From NCBI GenBank assembly GCA_025618425.1, contig CM046845.1, positions 9,629,439 to 9,693,438 of the forward strand: a DNA stretch of 64,000 bases, written 5' to 3'. The notes below the pieces were generated by a model. The model did not search any database, was not told the origin of the DNA, and saw nothing but the letters and a program-made list of their open reading frames with translations. Position numbers and translations under genes: made by a program. Shown here in pieces: positions 27,101 to 34,506 of the stretch (position 1 is its first letter; every line of letters begins with the position of its first letter). This DNA comes from Heliocidaris tuberculata. Lineage: Eukaryota > Echinodermata > Echinoidea > Camarodonta > Echinometridae.

Positions 27101-29328
27101 GATTGTACTTAAATCGTTTGAGAGACGTTGCCAGAAGAGAGGTTTTCTGGCCTACATGATTTTTATAGCATTGAAAAGAAGCAGATGAGGGATGTGTAAT
27201 CGTTGAAATTATGACATTTGACTTTTCTTACTCCTTTCCCTATAAAGACACACCCGCGCTCGCACATATGCTCACATAGGCGCCGGAAGTGGGGGGGGGG
27301 GGGGGGGCAGGGGGGCGGTCGCCCCCCAAACGAAAAAGTGGGGGGGGGGGGGCAAAATGCATTTTCGCCCCCCCCCAAAAAGCCCCCCCCCCCCATAAAA
27401 AAAATAATAAAAAAAATCAGTAGTAAAGGAGTAAAAATCGTGTGTATATTAAAAGCTTGATTGCTTTATTACATAATTGTAAGCCTTTGTATTCATTTTT
27501 CGTGCATGGAGATCACTGAAGACAGATAAAGCATTCAAACTTTTAACTTTAATGTAGTGGAGGTTTTGTATTAGACGTGTTTAATAGCGAAATATTCTGA
27601 AAGGTGTGTACGTGCGTCTGTATTGTTTTGAGAGGGTGGGAAAGCGTGTGTGTTTTTTTAGGGGTGAGAAGACATGAGCCCTTGAAAGGTGAGCCCCCTT
27701 GAATGTTTTGCCCCCCCCCCCCCAATCCCAAACTGCTTCCGGCGCGCCTGCATGCTCACACCCAACTCACACACAGAACACACACACGCACACCCACACA
27801 CACACGCGCACCCACACACACACATCCTGTCACCCCTTTCCTACCTTTCATCTAGCCTACTCATGTCTGTCACCCACACACAACAAACCTCGCCAACATA
27901 CGAAACTCCAAAATATGTATTATTTCCCACAGTAGTAACATTCAATCACTGGAAGAAGAAGAAGAAGGAAAAAAAAAAGTTGGAAATATTTTCCCCATGT
28001 GCTTTGATTTATTATTCATTATCATCTTCCCTTTTTCCATTATCATTTTGATTATTATACAGCGGTGGACATATGGCAAGCAGAAGGTGGAGAAACATGG
28101 CAGCTGATCGAACCAGTTGACGGATTTCATCCTAGTCAGGTTAGCTATGATTTTCGAATTTAGATTTGGATTTGGATTTGGATTTGGATATGGATTTTGA
28201 TTTTAATTCGAATTCTGGTTTCCATTTGATTCTGACTTTGTGTTGGATTGCGGTTTGAGTCTATATTTGAGTTCTAAATTTCGCTTTGGGTTGCATTTTT
28301 ATTAGATTTCAAAAGTTGTATTATTCATTTTCTTTACATAGATTGTAGTATCAGATTCGAAGTCTATAATCTGCTGTTGAAAGTGAACTTGAATTTAACA
28401 AGGAATTTCATTAAATATTGAGAAAATATAATGCTGCGTTGTTGATGAGAAAGAAAGTCTTTTTTCCCCAACAATATTAGTCAAAGAAATGAAATGTCAT
28501 AGATAATCAATTTGCCAAGAATATGGAAACTTAACCATGTCCCAGAATGCATACAAACATAGATAATGACTAAGTATATTGACATGACAATAAAAACACG
28601 TCGAATCCAATGATTGAGTTTTAAATTCATTTATCACTTATAAATCTTATTTTTTTAACATGACTGCTTTTACATATATAACCTTTAATCAAGTATCCGT
28701 AGAACTTGTTATACTCGTTCAAAGTTGTATTGAATCAGGCACACACATAGGCGGATACAGAGGGTGGGGGGGGGGCGATCACTTCTATTGATAAAAAAGA
28801 CAATTTTTTTTTTAAATTGCTTGCTTGTTAGAGGTTGTGTGGCTGATGACGGTTCTTGGAATCGAAAGAACCTTTCCTTCGAGAAGGCGTGGGGGGGGGG
28901 GGGTTAATCGTGGATTTTTAGAACAAGTACAATGTACCCCTCAATCTGAGAATCCTGGATTCGCTACGAATTCCATGGGTCTGAAACGGTAATCTGTTTT
29001 GCTCCCCCCCCCCCCCCCTACTAAGACGTCCTGGAGAGGTTAGCGGTATTTCCAAAATTATGGTCCTGGGAAAATTACTGTCGGGACGCCCACACCCTCC
29101 TTCCGGTCAATCCTGGATTTGCCCCTTCACATTATAATACACAGAGTTAAAAAAAATCTTCCCTAAAATGTCATTTTAATCTCTATTGTTTAACAGATCG
29201 CAATGAATATATCGTCCACAGTCTTGTGGCAGGAAATAAATGAGGTGATGCCTGACGTCATAAAAACATGGACCAATCCGAACAACGAACGTATCAGACA
29301 GATATTTGGTGATCAGGGCGGTTATTAA
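9997..29328 (+). CDS. AOAH: Acyloxyacyl hydrolase (AOAH), 18 exons, 5' end incomplete
   Basis: AOAH is a secreted or lysosomal lipase that hydrolyses secondary (acyloxyacyl) fatty acids from lipid A of LPS and so detoxifies it. I read 18 exons: 9997-10092, 10989-11049, 11403-11565, 12334-12413, 12681-12744, 13597-13667, 14909-14957, 15657-15800, 16329-16398, 18110-18140, 19544-19626, 21057-21096, 22264-22338, 23231-23306, 24152-24367, 26728-26824, 28063-28139, 29197-29328. Every junction is GT-AG and every phase joins without a break, giving about 540 residues plus the missing N-terminus; human AOAH is about 575. Order: saposin B-type small-subunit region (exons 1-3), Asp-rich calcium-binding segments (exons 5-7), SGNH hydrolase with GDSAGAHF (exon 8), GNDVC (exon 13) and EPVDGFHP (exon 17), and a C-terminal GDQGGY matching the vertebrate end. 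The signal peptide and first saposin Cys lie in an upstream exon I could not find. The frame is intact throughout, so the gene looks functional. Confidence 0.95.
10318..10818 (+). repeat. Interspersed repeat about 500 bp, copy A
   Basis: It shares a long colinear stretch, in inverse orientation, with 47170-47656: TGTGCCGGGACAGGCACGT, CCCCAAGATTGCTGTGCGG, GCATAATGGCAGTGATCA and TTTCTTTCCAATTTCC. It lies in an AOAH intron and has no long reading frame. Confidence 0.88.
10989..11049 (+). CDS. AOAH: AOAH exon 2: saposin middle
   Basis: Encodes TFQSTCNIFVETATPILVEM, carrying the fourth saposin Cys (TTCYL in human). Acceptor ACCAACAG, donor GTAAGT. It enters with 2 bases and leaves with 2 bases of a Met codon completed by the next exon. 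Confidence 0.93.
11403..11565 (+). CDS. AOAH: AOAH exon 3: saposin end and subunit junction
   Basis: Encodes AFDEFINPDVACQLLNFC and then TDPGQPACHLYPLP, the most conserved saposin stretch of AOAH, with the last three Cys. It ends in a basic run, RSRLRLKKRT, at about the position where the precursor is expected to be cut into small and large subunits. Donor GTAAGA, phase 0. Confidence 0.95.
11740..12055 (+). repeat. (GA)n/(GACA)n microsatellite in AOAH intron 3
   Basis: Over 300 bases of GAGAGACAGAGAGA. Long translated frames on both strands here are low-complexity artefacts. Confidence 0.95.
12128..12263. mobile_element. Small foldback element
   Basis: Palindrome: GGAACGTCGGGTTGGGACAA pairs with TTGTCCGAGCCCGACGTTCC around a GGGGGGCACCTTT...AAAGGTGCCCCCC stem. 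It lies in AOAH intron 3. Confidence 0.65.
12334..12413 (+). CDS. AOAH: AOAH exon 4
   Basis: Encodes NNRDLTGFDCSVLVLPVLKE and then LCELIKK, matching the human GSDICSLPVLAKICQKI segment that begins the large subunit. Its Cys residues probably take part in the disulfide joining the subunits (inference from the family). Acceptor TTACAG, donor GTAAGA, phase 2 out. Confidence 0.93.
12681..12744 (+). CDS. AOAH: AOAH exon 5: first Asp-rich segment
   Basis: Encodes KVEHSHLPLLDVDQDRFSVY, with a DxDxDxF/Y pattern equivalent to human DVDSDKYS, a calcium-binding type loop. Acceptor AAACAG, donor GTAAGG, phase 0 out. Confidence 0.92.
12806..13330. repeat. (GAT)n microsatellite in AOAH intron 5
   Basis: About 520 bases of GATGAT/AATGAT/GACGAT. 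The poly-Met/Ile reading frames on both strands are artefacts. Confidence 0.95.
13597..13667 (+). CDS. AOAH: AOAH exon 6: HWRGKDC segment
   Basis: Encodes TLRGSHWRGKDCSDLSSDFH then PGVK, matching human TLRGYHWRGRDCNDSDESVYPG, another acidic calcium-binding type loop. Acceptor CAACAG, donor GTAAGT, phase 2 out. Confidence 0.94.
13810..14152. mobile_element. Foldback element with poly-G/poly-C tracts in AOAH intron 6
   Basis: Left G run, GGCAGAGTGCCCCCCTGAC, internal copies of ACTGAGCGA..TTTTGGAGGGCTGG, and right end AAATCCTGGGTACGCCACTG. It belongs to the GGCGTAGCCAGGATTTT family seen elsewhere in the window. Confidence 0.6.
14519..14770. repeat. (GACGAT/GACGATGTT)n tract in AOAH intron 6
   Basis: Imperfect GATGTTGAC/GATGACGAT repeats, about 250 bases. 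Same orientation as the tract at 12806-13330. Confidence 0.9.
14909..14957 (+). CDS. AOAH: AOAH exon 7: DSNCNG segment
   Basis: Encodes ALRQDEVLDSNCNGIY; DSNCNGI is shared with vertebrate AOAH. Two AG acceptors overlap here (TATAG/AG); only the upstream one keeps the phase. Confidence 0.93.
15558..15650 (+). repeat. (CT)-rich polypyrimidine tract before AOAH exon 8
   Basis: CTCTCTCCCTCTC tract ending in TTGTTCAG, the acceptor of the exon with the catalytic Ser. Confidence 0.85.
15657..15800 (+). CDS. AOAH: AOAH exon 8: nucleophile block GDSAGAHF
   Basis: A 48-codon exon holding GIDPTVMKPFEETLC followed by GDSAGAHFHLPKEW. The Ser in GDSA corresponds to the catalytic Ser263 of human AOAH (SGNH block I). 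The acceptor follows a long CT-rich tract; the donor is GTAATA. Confidence 0.97.
15831..16040 (-). mobile_element. 3' end of a short retroelement with (ATTTC)n tail
   Basis: (ATTTC)n at 15836-15870 is joined to a conserved-looking segment running to CTGGGCTTGTAGATTGCAGC. On the minus strand it would end in AAATAAATGAAATG repeats, like the 3' end of a LINE or SINE with a pentamer tail. Only a tail piece is present. Confidence 0.45.
16329..16398 (+). CDS. AOAH: AOAH exon 9
   Basis: Encodes EVFKDLAMVVENEVDWPMTS then AVTG; the ELDWP motif is conserved in the family. Acceptor TCACAG, donor GTAAGT, phase 1 out. Confidence 0.94.
16910..17877 (+). mobile_element. Partial copy of the 1.46-kb palindromic element
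   Basis: Matches the right half of 44638-46100 in order: GATGGACAATGGGTGTGTTT, TTTGACACCAAATTGCA, CATTTTGGGGCAG, GGGGCACTTTGATG, TTGGTCCATGGGCC, TTAGATGGGTT, and the end GACTATTTCGGAACAGGCTCC. A second element (17429-17636) is inserted into it. It lies in AOAH intron 9. Confidence 0.85.
17429..17636. mobile_element. Nested 208-bp element with 10-bp target duplication
   Basis: Inverted termini GACATTTGCTCCTGCG and CGCAGGAGCAAATGTC flank an (AACCCT)n telomere-like stretch. A perfect direct repeat TCGTCTGACG stands at 17419-17428 and 17637-17646. The uninterrupted relatives near 45825 and in the left arm near 44900 show the empty site. A 9-10 bp duplication suggests a Mutator-like (MULE) relative. 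Confidence 0.8.
18110..18140 (+). CDS. AOAH: AOAH exon 10 (31 bp micro-exon)
   Basis: Encodes GYMNSTWSIL, matching human GFLDSTVGI. It is very short but has a clean acceptor (TTAACACAG) and donor (GTAAGT), and both phases fit the neighbours. Confidence 0.9.
18968..19470. mobile_element. PIF/Harbinger-type MITE with TTA duplication
   Basis: 503 bases with termini GACCCCGTTCTCACTCACTT and AAGTGAGTGAGAACGGGGTC, perfectly inverted, flanked by TTA at 18965-18967 and 19471-19473. Inside are repeated GGAGCGGTCTA and GACCCGTTCCTC motifs in both directions. It sits in AOAH intron 10 with no transposase. Confidence 0.85.
19544..19626 (+). CDS. AOAH: AOAH exon 11: CNHRDFQN segment
   Basis: Encodes GPTNSLYLRLRELNLCNHRD then FQNTAVNG, matching human SIYLRLWKRNHCNHRDYQNISRNG. 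Acceptor CATGTAG, donor GTATGA, phase 1 out. Confidence 0.95.
20010..20826. mobile_element. Inverted-repeat element, about 815 bp
   Basis: The arm at 20010-20235 (AGTATACCCAACTTTG, then CATGGATG-like ACGGATGACTGAGCA, CCAAGTTTGGGCT) is inverted at 20590-20826 (GCCCAAACTTGG, GCTCAGTCATCC, CAAAGTTGGGTATACTT). It lies in AOAH intron 11. The reading frame at 20199-20456 inside it has no recognisable similarity. Confidence 0.75.
21057..21096 (+). CDS. AOAH: AOAH exon 12 (40 bp)
   Basis: Encodes AGCGDMNSTDQYA, a poorly conserved linker. It is accepted because acceptor TTGCAG, donor GTAAGG and both phases join exon 11 (NG) to exon 13. Confidence 0.85.
22264..22338 (+). CDS. AOAH: AOAH exon 13: SGNH block III (GNDVC)
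   Basis: Encodes MSRNQSRDHPALVIYSLIGN followed by DVCNG; the GND motif is the oxyanion-hole Asn block of SGNH hydrolases. Donor GTATGT, phase 2 out. Confidence 0.96.
22396..22625 (-). mobile_element. tRNA-derived SINE in AOAH intron 13
   Basis: On the minus strand TGGTATATTGGTGAAGG resembles a pol III A box, and 40 bases later GGTCCCGGGTTCGATTCTTG contains a B box (GGTTCGATTC). A non-tRNA body follows, ending in GGGCCCGCAGGAAGATTAAT. Confidence 0.75.
23231..23306 (+). CDS. AOAH: AOAH exon 14
   Basis: Encodes HNDTIKHMTTPERMKANFIS then TLKYL, matching human MTTPEKLYSNVMQTLKHL. Acceptor TCAAG, donor GTAAGA, phase 0 out. Confidence 0.93.
23530..23762. mobile_element. Small GGCGTAGCCAG-type element with G runs
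   Basis: The left end ATGGCGTAGCCAGAC is followed by a G run, and the right G run is followed by CCATGGCTACGCCTA. It lies in AOAH intron 14. Confidence 0.6.
24058..24149 (+). repeat. (CT)n tract directly before AOAH exon 15
   Basis: A C run and then CTCTCTCT to the acceptor TGTAG: an almost pure CT microsatellite serving as the polypyrimidine tract. Confidence 0.92.
24152..24367 (+). CDS. AOAH: AOAH exon 15 (longest, 72 codons)
   Basis: Encodes DTKLPNGSYVVATGLADGRI, then LKNRVHPIGEW, and YNYLSCLEISPCNGWMSSNE near the end; each block aligns with human AOAH. It follows an almost pure CT tract (24062-24148) ending in TGTAG. Donor GTATAA. Confidence 0.97.
24959..25193. mobile_element. 235-bp MITE family, copy 1
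   Basis: Ends AATAGACCGCTTCGGTAATG and CATTACAGAACCGGTCTATT; internal GGTTGT..TTGACAACCTGAAAGCT and GTATGCAAACTGGATTCCAA. Three more copies occur at 36052-36285, 36315-36550 and 60372-60608. Confidence 0.85.
25600..26525. repeat. Tandem repeat, about 156-bp unit, 6 copies, in AOAH intron 15
   Basis: TTTATAGGGTCAAAGGTCAT recurs near 25782, 25938, 26094, 26230 and 26389, with GACGGATTTCTTTCAAATTT and GGTGATGCTGCCCCCAGTGT in each unit. It starts at CCCCGGCAGAATGCCGG. Small reading frames here are shadows of the repeat. Confidence 0.9.
26530..26637. repeat. Imperfect hairpin about 105 bp
   Basis: GCCACTGGTGGCGAT...TTTTGTTTGAG pairs with CTTCGAACAAAAG...ATCGCTGCCAGTG. It is probably a tiny MITE just after the tandem array. 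Confidence 0.45.
26728..26824 (+). CDS. AOAH: AOAH exon 16
   Basis: Encodes RAANLSRALEQVAATYKANN then FEVHFIDFNFYK, matching human RAEQLSNTLKKIAA...LFYMDFAF. The donor GTATTT is weak, but the phase joins the next exon exactly. Confidence 0.92.
27281..27750. mobile_element. Foldback element with GGCGCCGGAAGTG ends
   Basis: Left AGGCGCCGGAAGTG plus a G run; right C run plus CAAACTGCTTCCGGCGCGCC. A second G/C-run pair occurs near 27336-27393. It lies in AOAH intron 16. Confidence 0.65.
27775..27832. repeat. (CA)n microsatellite
   Basis: CACACACGCACACCCACACACA tract in AOAH intron 16. Confidence 0.9.
28063..28139 (+). CDS. AOAH: AOAH exon 17: catalytic Asp/His block
   Basis: Encodes VDIWQAEGGETWQLIEPVDG then FHPSQ. 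The DGFHP motif supplies the Asp and His of the catalytic triad in SGNH block V. Acceptor TATACAG, donor GTTAGC, phase 0. Confidence 0.96.
28750..29120. mobile_element. Poly-G/poly-C foldback-like sequence
   Basis: GGCGGATACAGAGGGTGGGG at the left, three G or C runs inside, and GGTCAATCCTGGATTTGCC at the right. It is a decayed member of the G-run elements, in the last AOAH intron. Confidence 0.4.
29197..29328 (+). CDS. AOAH: AOAH terminal exon with stop
   Basis: Encodes IAMNISSTVLWQEINEVMPD and ends RIRQIFGDQGGY then TAA; human AOAH ends VFGDQGGH. Acceptor TTTAACAG. Confidence 0.96.
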   Translation: MAMNISSTVLWQEINEVMPDVIKTWTNPNNERIRQIFGDQGGY

Positions 29329-29680
29329 CCTTTATATTGATCAAAATTAAAATTACACCATTAACTCAGGTTGCATCGATTTTAGTTTATTGATATTCAT
29401 TTCACTTTCCGCCTAAAACCACATAGATATATTATTATTAATAACTATTATTATTATTATTATTATTATCATCATCATTATTATTATAATGATTATGATT
29501 ATGATTATCATTATCATCATCATCATTGTTGTTTTTGTTCTTGTTCAATTCTCAACCATGAAACGTGTACACATGTCTGTTCTGGAATCCATGAAAAAAA
29601 AAAAAGGGGGGGGTAATTTTTCCTATCATCTTCATTCAGATGTTAGAGGTATTTTATTGACAAGAAATACGAAATCCAAA

Positions 29681-29717
29681 AATAAAGAAGTGTTTTTAAA
29701 TATGAAATTTAAATAAA
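29681..29717 (+). terminator. Candidate poly(A) signals of AOAH
   Basis: Two AATAAA hexamers, at 29681-29686 and 29712-29717, lie about 350-390 bases after the AOAH stop codon. This is a plausible 3' UTR length. No transcript data are available, so which one is used is unknown. Confidence 0.4.
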
Positions 29718-29734
29718 AATATATATAAAAACTT

Positions 29735-31660
29735 AGGTCTCTTGGGGGTTGGAAGCAGATCATGGAATTTAATACGATCGTTCTTGATACACACAAAGTG
29801 GGGTTCATCGATAATGAGCCTCCTTGAAAACTGTAAAAAGGGTGTTTTTGTTTTGGGTTTTTTTTATTGAGCTTTTTTTTGCACTAAATTAAGAGGGCTT
29901 TCTGTCTTCAATCTCTAAAAAAAATTTTCAAACTAGGTGGTAGTATTGAATTTCTGTAACTGTCATGTATAACTTCCACGAGAAAGGGAAGGTAAAGGAA
30001 TTTTTTGCCTCTCCCAGACGCCTTCCTTAGCCGCACACCTATTTAAATTTGTATCAGGGCCTAATCGTTGCCTTTAATCCCTCCAAAGATTAAATATATA
30101 CTGTTTTGATGATGTAAAGATCCATACATTCAACTAGCAGTGCTTAATGAGGAATTCAAAATTACTATTCCTTTTATTGTCTGTGTATACTCCGTGAATT
30201 GAAAACAAAATCTTAATACTCATCACAATTCCTGTTGGTAAAGTTACACATATACATATACATGGCATGAGATTAAGGATGGATTTATAATAATAATAAT
30301 TACAGTTTTGTGTCATCAACATCGAATGTGCAATTTCATGAAAATGTATAGGTGTTATTATTATGTTATTATCGTCATAATCTACTTTTTCAAATTTGAA
30401 ATGTCATGTGTTTTAATGTTAGAAAACAGATTTGATTTGAATCGCAGCTGAAATTGTAATGGTAAAAAAGGAATATTCATTTCATAAAGTATGATCTGAT
30501 TCTGTGATATGATACGATACATCTAAGTAAACATTATTGATAAAGATGATCTTCGTAGATTAGCTCACATTTGTCCTAGAGCACGAATTTTACCTCACTT
30601 GTCTTTTGTACGAGCATCACGTGATATCTGATTTCAGATTCAGATTTCATAGATTTTATTTTATTTCATTTTCATTTTTCAAAGTAACACTTGTAAAATT
30701 AACATAATTTGTGACAAAGAAACCAAAGTGCAGAAACATGTTCCGATTATTACAAGCAAATGACGAACATTAACGTTTAAGTAATGAGACAAATAGAAAA
30801 AAAAACAACCTCAGTAAAGTAATTAAAGTAATTAAATGAAGATGAGAGTGAAAACAAAGAAATCAAAGAAGCAGACCTTGTGGACCTTGTGTGGTCCCTG
30901 GCAAAAAGGTACATAATAATTCATGCAATACATAAGAAATTAAACTAAAGAATCATGCTTATTACAAAAAAAGGAGAGAAGAAAAGAAGAAGAAGAAGAA
31001 AAAAGGTTTAAAAAAGGAGAACAAAAAAAAAAAAAAAAAAAAAGAAGAAGACAGATTCATGGCCATGGAAAGCAAATAATAACAAAGAATCAAACAAACT
31101 TTTATCAAAGAGGATGCAAAGAAAGATATTGTAAAAACAAAGGGTAACTGGACAGAAGACAGAAAAAGAAGGACAGTGTGACAGGTGGCTAGGATCTGTA
31201 TATTATTCACTACACAATATTGTTTTGCACAAATTGTATGCAACTCTGCTTTTTCACTTTACTGATGGTTGGTTCGGCCATGTCCGTAGAATCGATTAGA
31301 GGAATGAAAACAAAACAAAATGGGGAAAAAACAAAACAAACAACGTTATGTCAGTATCTTATAGTTTAATTTTCCAATACCAGCCCATGATAGGCCAGTG
31401 GTTGCATAGAGCAGCTGTAAAAACGGTCTCGTTAAGAATATTTCTTATTGTATAATTCTCTCACTGATTTTGTACAAGTAAGAACAGGGTATACTTATAA
31501 CCTATACAGTTAATGCATTAATTATATTCATATACCAGGAGAGAACATTATCGAGTGAGAGAGAATAAATGTGCTAATGCAATGTACACTCTATTCACAA
31601 AGAGATACTATTTAAATCATAATTATGTTGCTCATAAGAAAAAAGGAATACTTTAATTTT
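29735..31660. other. No gene recognised
   Basis: AT-rich sequence downstream of AOAH with an A-rich stretch (30960-31040) and a TTTTATTTCATTTTC-like retroelement tail near 30650. The minus-strand frame at 30962-31243 is low complexity. Confidence 0.6.
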
Positions 31661-31902
31661 GTTTTTATCAATATCTTGTAACGTGTACCCTACTACTGTA
31701 TTTAATCTATTGATTTCAATGATAAATAAAAAAAAAAAGTAATATATATTCCTATATTATAATATACGTAATATTGTTGATTGTTACCGTGTCGCCTTAT
31801 ATTCAAACTATTTAGCTCCTATTATACCATGTGGCATAAGCATTTTGTGAATTTTGTGAACACATTCTATGAGCTTGATTGCCAGATATGAGTATGTAAT
31901 AT

Positions 31903-31925
31903 ATATAATATATATATATATAGAT

Positions 31926-31973
<48 letters not shown>
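31903..31973. repeat. (AT)n microsatellite
   Basis: About 70 bases of ATATATAT with GATAGATA at its left. Confidence 0.95.
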
Positions 31974-31975
<2 letters not shown>

Positions 31976-32741
31976 AGTGTGAGTCAGAAAAAATGTTACA
32001 CTTTTTGATTTGAACATTGTTTTAAAAATAAGGGATTTACAGTATTTTTTAAGCATGTATGGATAGAGTATAAATTCCTTTGTTGTTTGGTAACATTTGT
32101 TTCAATGTTACTGTTACCGTTGAGTGCACAACAGTCATTGTTTGAAAGATAGTCAAAACTCATTTGCGCCAAGTCGTATGATTACCTGCTGAAACAGAGA
32201 CAACAACATTCACACAAACAATAAGCGCAAAGTTTATGCATATGTTTATTCAACACAAAAACATGAGAACGAATGAATAAATGAATAAATATATGAAGCC
32301 AGAAATCATAACATTCAGTGATCTTCATTGAAAATTCCTTTTTCATAGTAATTTTGAGCACTTGGACATAGCTTTCAATCTTCCACACCGGGCTTCCACA
32401 TGGCGTCCCTTTCTCTCGATGCATTTCTTAGCTCGATGGAGAATCGCTGCCATGGCCCTACGAAGTGTCTGCCTGTCTTCTCGCAGGCTTTCTTGCTCAT
32501 TGTGCAGTGGAATCCAAATCAGGCAAGGCATTGTTGATGTTTGCGCAAATGGGTTTTCACCTAGATTCATTAATTGATTCCTATCCAGTAAATTCATTAC
32601 TGATTCCCCACAAATTTGGTATCAAATGAAACTGGAAGAGTTATTCGAACTGTGGTGCAAGAAATATGATATTTCTATCATATTTGTATTATAAGCATTT
32701 TAAAAAGTGTACAATTTTTTTCTGACTCGCACTCTAGAGAA
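31974..32741 (-). mobile_element. Deleted Tc1/mariner-superfamily element
   Basis: Inverted ends CAGTGTGAGTCAGAAAAAAT and TTTTTTTCTGACTCGCACTC with TA outside. A minus-strand frame at 32597-32343 contains LRRAMAAILHRAKKCIERKG, resembling the C-terminal helix of IS630/mariner-type transposases. The rest of the transposase is missing. Confidence 0.55.
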
Positions 32742-33208
32742 AGAGAGAGAGATGAGTAGTAAACAAGTAAATAAAATATCCGTTAAAGTCAGAAGTTATC
32801 ATATATATATATATCCTCATTTTCTGGTTTCTGAATTTTGTAATTGGGTATAACCCAATCATGTGAAAGATGATTTTCAAGACCATATTTAGTGAAATTT
32901 CGGTATTTTTATTTAACCACCCCACCCCTCTACCCCAGCATAAATTTCAACTTGATATCTTTCTGACATAATTTATGTAAGTACACGTATACTGATGTAT
33001 TTTAACATTTAAGCTGCTCAAGTATTTTTGAAATTCATTGCAATCTGATCCCTTGAGGTCTCTTTGCGTCTTACATCAATTAGTCCCACATTTGGTTGAT
33101 CAAGTTCAAATCCAAGTTCTTCAGCCTATGGAATGACCATCTTATCATTTTCAACACTGTTGATGTAATAGAACTGTTTTTCTACACCTGTTTGTCAGAA
33201 AATATGAA

Positions 33209-33721
33209 GATATCTGGCTGTTTGAAAGAGTGACACAGAGGAACTGGCTACAGAGTGGTCAAAACCGGAAGAAAAGTCGGATTCTCCAAAGACACCCCTC
33301 AAAGGCTTCTCCGGAAAGGAACTGTAAGGAGTACTCTGGAGTAATTAATTGAAATGCGAACTATTCAGAACAGATCAGTTGGTAAAAGGCTTTATGATGA
33401 ATGTGCCTGTCCACTGCCATCCACTGCCAGCCACAGTCAAGCGTGGATGTGGGTGCATAGTGTTCTGGAGAGCTCCTTATAGTGTTGGAACCGAAGAACT
33501 TGTCAATAGCAATGGACAAAGGGTCAAGAAGTTGTACCATAAACCTGCTCACAAGGGTGAAAGTCTGAGACTTTGGCCAGGATCAACTTAACAAGAAGAC
33601 AATCATTCAAAACTCTCATCAAAATTATTCGGGAACATCTTGCATAAAAATGAGGCACCCAGAATAAAAAAGAGGGGCCATCCCTAGAGAACTTGAATAT
33701 TATCAACAAAATTTGGGACTT
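33209..33721 (+). pseudogene. Tc1-like transposase fossil
   Basis: Pieces in several frames resemble a Tc1 transposase: ATVKRGCGC then VFWRAPYSVG (compare VKHGGGSIMVWG), SLRLWPGST, and QEDNHSKLSSKL (compare FQQDNDPKHTSKL). Frames are broken and the catalytic Asp block is degraded. Confidence 0.6.
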
Positions 33722-34002
33722 ATTGAATGAATCATCGTGTGTTGTTTACAAGAAAAAAGTATACAAGTAGTCTGAGATTTTTGTCATCAATATCTTGTAA
33801 TATGTACCCTACTATTTCATCTATTGATTACAATGATCAATAAAAATCAAATCATATTCATATATATCATTAAAACAACAAACTGTGTTTCTTAGACAAG
33901 AAAAATGAAAAGAAAGAAAACATCCTAACATGTTCCAACTCGCTTATGGGCATGATGGGGGTAAGAAGCTTTTTTTAAGTTAAAAGAAAAAAGAAGATTT
34001 TC

Positions 34003-34506
34003 TTGCGATTCGCCTACAAAGCTACCAATCGGCCAACAGGAAGATGTGACTTAGAAAGGGGAATGTTGCAAAAAAAAGATCAATTCTTACGATTTACAGA
34101 AAAGGCTGGACAGAAAATTGTGAAGGGGGAATGTCACACATCACCCCAGCCTCTTCTTGCGACACCATTGGTGAAATCAAACCCAGGAGAGATTAAAACC
34201 AGTTTCGTCCTATCTGCGCTTAAACATCATGACGTACAATCAATCCAAACTGTTACAGGCAGCAAGATAACAGTGGACACAGCCTGGCTCAAACGAGGCG
34301 TCATTTCGATTGCGCCAATACCTGCACTAAACGAGCCTGGGTTGATTGCGCTAATACCTGCACTAAACGAGCCTGTGTCGATTGCGCCAATACCTGCACT
34401 AAACGAGCCTGTGTCGATTGCGCCAATACCTGCACTAAACGAGCCTGTGTCGATTGCGCTAATACCTGCACTAAACGAGCCTGTGAAGGCATTAAGGCAA
34501 TATTAA
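34003..34506 (+). other. Open reading frame over a minisatellite, probably not a gene
   Basis: 167 codons. The last third is five copies of a 12-residue unit (SIAPIPALNEPV) produced by the 36-bp minisatellite at 34307-34486. The first two thirds match no family I know. A related single-unit copy near 51290 is not open in the same way, so this looks like interspersed repeat sequence. Confidence 0.3.
34307..34486. repeat. 36-bp minisatellite, 5 copies
   Basis: The unit is CGATTGCGCCAATACCTGCA plus CTAAACGAGCCTGTGT. Units start at 34307, 34343, 34379, 34415 and 34451 and differ by only a few bases. The unit length keeps both strands open. Confidence 0.95.

Larger units (their letters stand above)
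31669..33850. repeat. Direct repeat pair bracketing transposon remnants
   Basis: ATCAATATCTTGTAA.GTGTACCCTACTA followed by ATCTATTGATT.CAATGAT.AATAAAAA is seen at 31669-31733 and again at 33786-33850. Confidence 0.65.

Noticed and set aside
34307..34486. CRISPR-like regular repeats
   Set aside because: Contiguous minisatellite units with no spacers, in an animal genome.
34301..34492. Minus-strand frame of repeated LVQVLAQSTQAR units
   Set aside because: The antisense reading of the 36-bp minisatellite.
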